DNA from: a virus
Reading direction: 5' to 3' (one strand)
Virus record (IMG/VR): IMGVR_UViG_3300047667_001319
Location: 1-23,200 of that record
Length of the DNA stretch: 23,200 nucleotides
Under the pieces are notes generated by a model. The model was given only the letters and a program-made list of their open reading frames with translations. It did not search any database and was not told the origin of the DNA. Positions 19,980-23,200 of this stretch are shown piece by piece (within the stretch, counting starts at the first letter, position 1; each line of letters opens with the position of its first letter). Made by a program: the position numbers and the translations under genes.

Positions 19980-20306
19980 ATGAGAAACGAACCGACAAAG
20001 GCTTATGTTTACCAGCCAATGCCACCGCAAGAGGATGGAAAGTTTTATGGTGTGGGTGGGCTGCACCAGCTTGGCGTTGACATTGATCACCGTGTGAAAG
20101 GAATTACAAAAGCCGATGCGCAAAAAATTGCCGAACAGTGCAATCAAAAACCAGCCGATGCTGCACAGTTTATAGAAATGGTGCAGGATCGGATAGATAG
20201 CGACTGGCGGCCTGAGTGCGGGTGTCGGTTTGAAAGCATTTTTTCCAATGCGGTTTTGCTGTGTGCGGAGTGTAGCGAACTACCCTGCCACAACAGAGGC
20301 GTATAA
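19980..20306 (+). CDS. Cassette 8 ORF, 108 aa, cysteine-rich
   Basis: ATG 19980 with GGGAG upstream. The front (KAYVYQPMPPQEDGKFYGVG) is followed by a helical middle, then a cluster of cysteines (CGC, then LLCAECSELPCH) typical of a small zinc-binding unit. Upstream open frame is attC g sequence and excluded. No family is recognised. Confidence 0.65.
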   Translation: MRNEPTKAYVYQPMPPQEDGKFYGVGGLHQLGVDIDHRVKGITKADAQKIAEQCNQKPADAAQFIEMVQDRIDSDWRPECGCRFESIFSNAVLLCAECSELPCHNRGV

Positions 20307-20363
20307 CCCAGTTTTTAACGGGTGCGAGTTTAACGAGCATCCACTTTGAAATATTTGTTATTC
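20301..20363 (+). repeat. attC h
   Basis: GTATAAC ... GTTATTC. Arms run CAGTTTTTAACGGG and CCACTTTGAA; less symmetric than others but core intact. Confidence 0.75.
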
Positions 20364-20377
20364 GGCTGGAGCTAGAT

Positions 20378-20602
20378 ATGAGCGAAAAAATGCACCAAGC
20401 AAACCATAGCGAATACCAAATCAGGGTCGATGGAAAGCCAGTTTATTTTAACGGCTGCATCAGCAAGCACACGTTTAACAAATACCGTGAGCTATGCCGC
20501 GAAAACCCTGATTGCTACGTTGATATTGTACGGGTGTCTACTGACATTATTTGCAACCAAGGGACCTACCACGAATTTAAGCGGCACTTTGAAGCCGTAT
20601 AA
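20378..20602 (+). CDS. Cassette 9 ORF, 74 aa, unknown
   Basis: MSEKMHQANHSEYQIRVDGK..., GGAG upstream. A compact mixed alpha/beta protein, with GKPVYFNGCISKHTFNKYRE and a C-terminal helix. Cysteines are present but not in a clear ribbon pattern. Stop in attC i. Confidence 0.65.
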   Translation: MSEKMHQANHSEYQIRVDGKPVYFNGCISKHTFNKYRELCRENPDCYVDIVRVSTDIICNQGTYHEFKRHFEAV

Positions 20603-20658
20603 CCACGCGCTAATTTGAGCGAGTGAAACGAGATTCAGAATTAAGCGCCTTGTTATTT
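20597..20658 (+). repeat. attC i
   Basis: GTATAAC ... GTTATTT, a near copy of attC e with the same hairpin arms. Intact core. Confidence 0.85.
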
Positions 20659-20678
20659 GGCGCGGGAGATAGAAAGTG

Positions 20679-20786
20679 ATGAGTAAAAAAGAGAAGAAAG
20701 AAAAATGCGTGCATTGCGGAAAGAAGATGAAGGCGTGGACAGTTGTTTGCCCTCATTGCGGGAAAGTGAACGGCCACAATAGATAG
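20679..20786 (+). CDS. Cassette 10 ORF, 35-aa two-knuckle zinc ribbon
   Basis: ATG 20679 with GGGAG upstream. MSKKEKKEKCVHCGKKMKAW then VVCPHCGKVNGHN, giving two CxxC knuckles with 11 residues between, a minimal zinc ribbon. Very short but with the right start, stop and attC neighbours for a cassette gene. It is too short for the usual ORF length cut-offs. Confidence 0.7.
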   Translation: MSKKEKKEKCVHCGKKMKAWTVVCPHCGKVNGHNR

Positions 20787-20791
20787 CCGCC

Positions 20792-20853
20792 AAATAACAA
20801 GCAGTTCAACGCCTGCGAGGTTACGAGCTGTACCGATGAACGTAGTGTTATTT
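20792..20853 (+). repeat. attC j (end of the array)
   Basis: AAATAAC ... GTTATTT with arms CAGTTCAACGCC and CGATGAACGTAGT. Same family as attC m2 in the minus-strand block. It marks the right end of the array; sequence after 20853 is not a cassette. Confidence 0.85.
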
Positions 20854-20897
20854 ATGTATTAAACAATACACATGCCACAAGCAACCTAAGCACTGTA

Positions 20898-20926
20898 TAT
20901 TCGGTATTTTATTCGGAAGTATTCGG
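20898..20926. repeat. Three TATTCGG direct repeats
   Basis: Copies at 20898-20904, 20910-20916 and 20920-20926, spaced 12 and 10 bp. They are next to a terminator and the tRNA-Cys fragment. They may be recombinase arm-type sites of an old attachment region. Confidence 0.45.
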
Positions 20927-20930
20927 ACAT

Positions 20931-20960
20931 AAAAAAAGCACTTAGATAAGTGCTTGATTT
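20931..20960. terminator. Intrinsic terminator beside the tRNA-Cys fragment
   Basis: AAGCACTTA-GA-TAAGTGCTT (20936-20955), preceded by seven As (T run on the minus strand) and followed by Ts on the plus strand. It follows the tRNA fragment as a native tRNA terminator would, and could also end the rightward array transcript. Confidence 0.75.
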
Positions 20961-20963
20961 TAA

Positions 20964-21016
20964 TGGAGGCGCGGGTCGGAATCGAACCGGCGTACACGGA
21001 GTTGCAGACCGCTGCA
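20964..21016 (-). pseudogene. tRNA-Cys(GCA) 3' fragment
   Basis: Minus-strand reading gives GCAGCGGTCTGCAACTCCGT, then GCCGGTTCGATTCCG, then CCCGCGCCTCCA. This is the anticodon arm with GCA, the T arm and the acceptor end with CCA of a cysteine tRNA. The 5' half (GGCGCGG plus D arm) is absent upstream. A C/A mismatch in the T stem also speaks against function. A 3' tRNA piece is what integrating elements often carry at their att site. Confidence 0.65.
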
Positions 21017-21086
21017 ACACAACAGGACAGCAAGAAGCCGTCCGTAAAACAGCAATATGATTTGGTTCAAATAAACAGGAACCACC

Positions 21087-21341
21087 ATGAACACATTTTT
21101 TGGACTAATGGCCGAATTTGACACAGCAGAAATACCACTAGAAAAGCTATGCGAAAAGTACTTTAACCTAGACATAAAAACAGCATCAACCCGCGCCGCC
21201 CGATCAAAACTACCTGTTGCCGCATACCGCGCAGGCACCCAAAAAAGCCAATGGCTCGTTAGCGCCCAAGCCCTGGCAAACTACCTAGACGCCTGCAAAA
21301 AAGAAGCAGAAGACGACTGGCAAAAACGCAACGCAGCCTAA
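21087..21341 (+). CDS. PrtN-family protein (pyocin-activator-like), possible excisionase
   Basis: 84 aa. The N-terminus MNTFFGLMAEFDTAEIPLEK followed by CEKYFNLD and a C-terminal WLVSAQALANYLDACKKEAE is the PrtN-family pattern, found in many prophages near the integrase. AGGAACC precedes the ATG. In pyocin clusters PrtN activates transcription; small PrtN-like proteins next to integrases may act as recombination directionality factors. Both are possible. Confidence 0.75.
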   Translation: MNTFFGLMAEFDTAEIPLEKLCEKYFNLDIKTASTRAARSKLPVAAYRAGTQKSQWLVSAQALANYLDACKKEAEDDWQKRNAA

Positions 21342-21380
21342 ACAGACCGCAAAAAACAGGGGCCACACGGCCCCAGCAAA

Positions 21381-22424
21381 CTAATCTATATCCTCGGGCC
21401 TTAAATGCGTATACCGCTTAAGCGTCGCCCAATCCTCATGCAGAGTATGCAACGCCACCTGCTCGATAGGATAACCCTGCTCAAATAATCGGCTAGTCCC
21501 CTCATGCCGCAAATCATGCAGCCGCAAATCATCAATCCCCAGCACTTTGCACGCTTTCGCAAAATACGTTGAAACCGTTTTAGCATTATACGGAAAAATC
21601 AGCTCACCACCCCGAGATTGCCGCTCAACAATCTTCCACGCACCCGCCGTATACTTAAACCGCTTATGATTACCCTTTTTAGCAGTAGGATGCTTTGCGT
21701 CGCGCACCATCCCCGTCCGCCGCTCTGCATTATTATCATCCCACCGCAACCGACACGTTTCCGCATCACGCCGTGCACTATAAATCTGAAACCACATTAA
21801 ATGCAGCATAGGCACCGTCATACATGATCGATACTGCTTGCGCCAAAAATAACGCGACAACGCCCACAACTCAGCCCGCGTTGGCCGCCGATCCCGCCGC
21901 CGCGACCTTGCAATCATCTTATGCTGCCGCAACAACGCCTTAGCATCAGGAATTAACGACAAATCAATCGGAATACCATCACTCGCCCTAACCGTCTTAA
22001 AAATACCCGACAACCAAACATAATCATTATTAATCGTAGACGGCCCCGCCCCCATATCTTTACGATACCGCGCGTGCTCGATCAAATCCTTAACCGTTAA
22101 ACGCATCACAGACTTTTTACTCATCGGACACGTTAACAGCTTATTAATATCGTGCGCCTTAGACCGCCCAAACCCATCATCCGGCGTAAAACTATCAATA
22201 TAACGCTGCACAACATCACCCACCGTTACGCGCTCAGCAAGAACCCTATCCACGCCACCTGCTCCGCGCAACTCTCGCTCCCGCTCAGCTGCCCAATCAA
22301 CCGCCGACGCTTTCTTACTGAATGTTTTAGACTCTCTATGTATAATCTCCCCTTTTTCTTTAATTAAAATCTCAGCCTTATAACGCAATCCCTTTAATGT
22401 TTTGCGCCTGGTAATACTAGCCAT
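21381..22424 (-). CDS. int: Tyrosine-type phage integrase
   Basis: 347 aa from ATG 22424 with AAGGGA upstream; a longer frame to 22454 lacks support. N-terminal DNA-binding part, SAM-like core-binding domain (about residues 65-145), then the catalytic domain. Catalytic residues visible: Arg218/219 (SARRDAETCRLRW), Lys near 249-250, His303 and Arg306 in HDLRHEG, and Tyr338 in LKRYTHL. It is transcribed away from dusA and adjoins it. Integrases at this site form a known dusA-targeting group. The A/C skew of the phage continues through this gene. Confidence 0.93.
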   Translation of the reverse strand: MASITRRKTLKGLRYKAEILIKEKGEIIHRESKTFSKKASAVDWAAERERELRGAGGVDRVLAERVTVGDVVQRYIDSFTPDDGFGRSKAHDINKLLTCPMSKKSVMRLTVKDLIEHARYRKDMGAGPSTINNDYVWLSGIFKTVRASDGIPIDLSLIPDAKALLRQHKMIARSRRRDRRPTRAELWALSRYFWRKQYRSCMTVPMLHLMWFQIYSARRDAETCRLRWDDNNAERRTGMVRDAKHPTAKKGNHKRFKYTAGAWKIVERQSRGGELIFPYNAKTVSTYFAKACKVLGIDDLRLHDLRHEGTSRLFEQGYPIEQVALHTLHEDWATLKRYTHLRPEDID

Positions 22425-22437
22425 TGTGCCATCCCTT

Positions 22438-22495
22438 GGTACGCCTAACGACAAAACAGTACGCCCAGAAATATCAGGCGTACCTTAGGTGTACC
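22438..22495. repeat. Four GGCGTAC(C) motifs, two in each orientation
   Basis: GGTACGCC (22438-22445), GTACGCC (22459-22465), GGCGTACC (22477-22484) and GGTGTACC (22488-22495, one mismatch). They lie between the integrase start and the dusA junction. Likely integrase arm sites or an operator controlling int; they nest as inverted repeats. Confidence 0.6.
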
Positions 22496-22566
22496 AATAT
22501 AGAGAAAACAACAGAAAATAGCCAGAAAACGACCCATAAACAGACTAGAGAAGACCACCAAAAACA

Positions 22567-23200
22567 ATGCCAAGCCCAGTAAACACACCGGATACACTGA
22601 ATAGACGCTTTATGGTTGCGCCGATGATGGATTGGAGTGACCGCCACTGTCGTTATTTTCATCGCCTATTGAGTCAACAAGCGGTTCTCTATTCCGAGAT
22701 GGTAACCACAGGCGCGCTTATCTATGCAGAAGCAGATCGCTTTCTTCGTTATAACATTGAAGAACAGCCCCTTGCGCTTCAATTAGGTGGCAGTAATGCC
22801 GCAGAGTTGGCGCAGTGTAGCAAGATGGCTGAAGATTATGGTTACAATGAAGTGAACCTTAATGTGGGCTGCCCAAGTGATCGCGTACAAAACAACATGA
22901 TTGGTGCGTGTCTTATGGCACACCCTCAAATCGTGGCGGATTGCCTTGAGCAGATGCAAGCAGCGGTCGATATTCCTGTAACGATAAAACATCGTTTAGG
23001 AATAGATGATATGGACAGCTACGATGCGCTAAAGCAGTTTGTCGAAACGGTACGTCAATCGGGCTGTAAGGTATTTATTATTCACGCCCGTAAAGCGATT
23101 TTGCAAGGCTTAAGCCCTAAAGAAAACCGTGATGTTCCCCCACTAAAGTACGACTGGGTCTATCGCATCAAACAGGAATACCCAGAGCTTGAGGTCCACA
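22567..23200 (+). CDS. dusA: tRNA-dihydrouridine synthase A (partial)
   Basis: 211 codons are present and the gene runs off the right edge. Conserved DusA features: RFMVAPMMDWSDRHCRYF, EMVTTGALIY, ALQLGGSNAAELAQC, and NLNVGCPSDRVQ, which holds the likely catalytic Cys102. FIIHARKAILQGLSPKENRD is also typical. The enzyme reduces uridine in the D loop of tRNAs using FMN. The first ~15 codons (MPSPVNTPDTLNRR) are phage-supplied sequence, and there is no good ribosome site before the ATG, so expression after integration may depend on phage-encoded signals. Confidence 0.93.
   Translation, partial: MPSPVNTPDTLNRRFMVAPMMDWSDRHCRYFHRLLSQQAVLYSEMVTTGALIYAEADRFLRYNIEEQPLALQLGGSNAAELAQCSKMAEDYGYNEVNLNVGCPSDRVQNNMIGACLMAHPQIVADCLEQMQAAVDIPVTIKHRLGIDDMDSYDALKQFVETVRQSGCKVFIIHARKAILQGLSPKENRDVPPLKYDWVYRIKQEYPELEVH
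22600..22650. other. Probable prophage-chromosome junction (attR) inside dusA
   Basis: The phage-like A/C-rich composition ends near 22605, and conserved DusA coding sequence starts at the VAPMMDWSDRH segment (22615 on). Integration into the 5' end of dusA is known for this integrase group. The other att copy is outside the window, so the exact core cannot be fixed. Confidence 0.6.

Larger units (their letters stand above)
17455..20853 (+). mobile_element. Integron cassette array without integrase (CALIN-like), ten attC sites
   Basis: Small ORFs, each with its own ribosome site, alternate with ten about 60-70-bp imperfect inverted repeats that begin near the ORF stop with YAAC-type cores and end with GTTRRRY-type cores. 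This is the hallmark of integron cassettes. All point right, with the phage early operon. No intI gene and no attI are seen in the window. The array is more A/T-mixed and lacks the A/C skew of the phage genes on both sides. The left edge is at about 17455-17500, where no intact attC core is visible. Confidence 0.88.

Noticed and set aside
17724-20853. Regular ~60-bp repeats looked like a CRISPR array or REP/BIME repeats.
   Set aside because: They are inverted imperfect hairpins with YAAC/GTTRRRY ends that flank ORFs of 100-400 bp, not short direct repeats with ~30-bp spacers, and there are no cas genes.
17404-20853. An integron integrase (intI) or attI associated with the array.
   Set aside because: No frame in the window has the intI-specific features; the only tyrosine recombinase is the dusA-type phage integrase at 21381-22424.
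20964-21068. A complete tRNA-Cys gene.
   Set aside because: No 5' acceptor strand (GGCGCGG) or D arm is present upstream, and the T stem has a mismatch.
20960-21238. Minus-strand frames of 61 and 92 aa overlapping the PrtN-like gene and the tRNA fragment.
   Set aside because: They cross the tRNA fragment and the PrtN-like gene, with no ribosome site.

Overview
The window is the right-hand part of a lambda-like (siphovirus-type, cos-packaging) prophage in a gammaproteobacterium, ending in the host dusA gene at the right edge. The host call rests on the DusA sequence, the gammaproteobacterial-type LexA box and the integron attC sites. I cannot name a genus.

Layout. From 1 to 12174 nearly everything is on the minus strand and forms the lytic operon. 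Read in the direction of transcription it has: a Cro-like repressor (12174), a dNMP kinase, a small CxxC protein, an intrinsic terminator, a small block of integron cassettes (10436-10971), a replication protein with a DnaT-like end, a Q-like antiterminator, a candidate late promoter followed by two terminators, a lysis cassette (YkuD-like endolysin, membrane proteins/holin, overlapping Rz/Rz1 spanins), a probable cos region, then terminase Nu1/A, gpW, portal, head protease with nested scaffold, decoration protein and the start of the major capsid protein. The immunity region is 12174-12240, with a non-cleavable-looking repressor on the plus strand (12238-12705). A LexA-boxed small gene faces it from the other side (12698-12901). 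At 13.1-14.1 kb lies a small regulatory module of different composition. At 14.17-14.24 kb a second operator cluster overlays a strong promoter that starts the rightward early operon: a LuxR-HTH protein, a KilAC-like protein, a DEDDh exonuclease, a phage CsrA, and several unknown proteins.

The most unusual content is a run of ten attC-type recombination sites separating small ORFs (17.4-20.85 kb), i.e. an integron cassette array without an integron integrase (CALIN-like). It begins immediately after the first ~16 codons of a DNA cytosine methyltransferase gene that it appears to interrupt. A second, smaller cassette block lies on the opposite strand inside the lytic operon. In both places the cassettes point the same way as the phage transcription, so the phage early promoters should drive them, and both blocks end in the same family of attC. 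To the right follow a tRNA-Cys 3' fragment beside a terminator and three ATTCGG repeats (possible relic attachment site), a PrtN-family regulator/possible excisionase, a tyrosine integrase, four copies of a GGCGTAC motif, and dusA, whose first codons appear to be supplied by the phage.

How it may work together (inference): two repressor operator clusters of 17-bp sites at about 21-22 bp spacing hold both early promoters silent. SOS derepression of the LexA-boxed gene would relieve repression through its product or through antisense transcription across the repressor gene, because the repressor has no peptidase domain of its own. The early operons would then express the cassette cargo together with the phage functions, and the Q-like protein would open the late operon.
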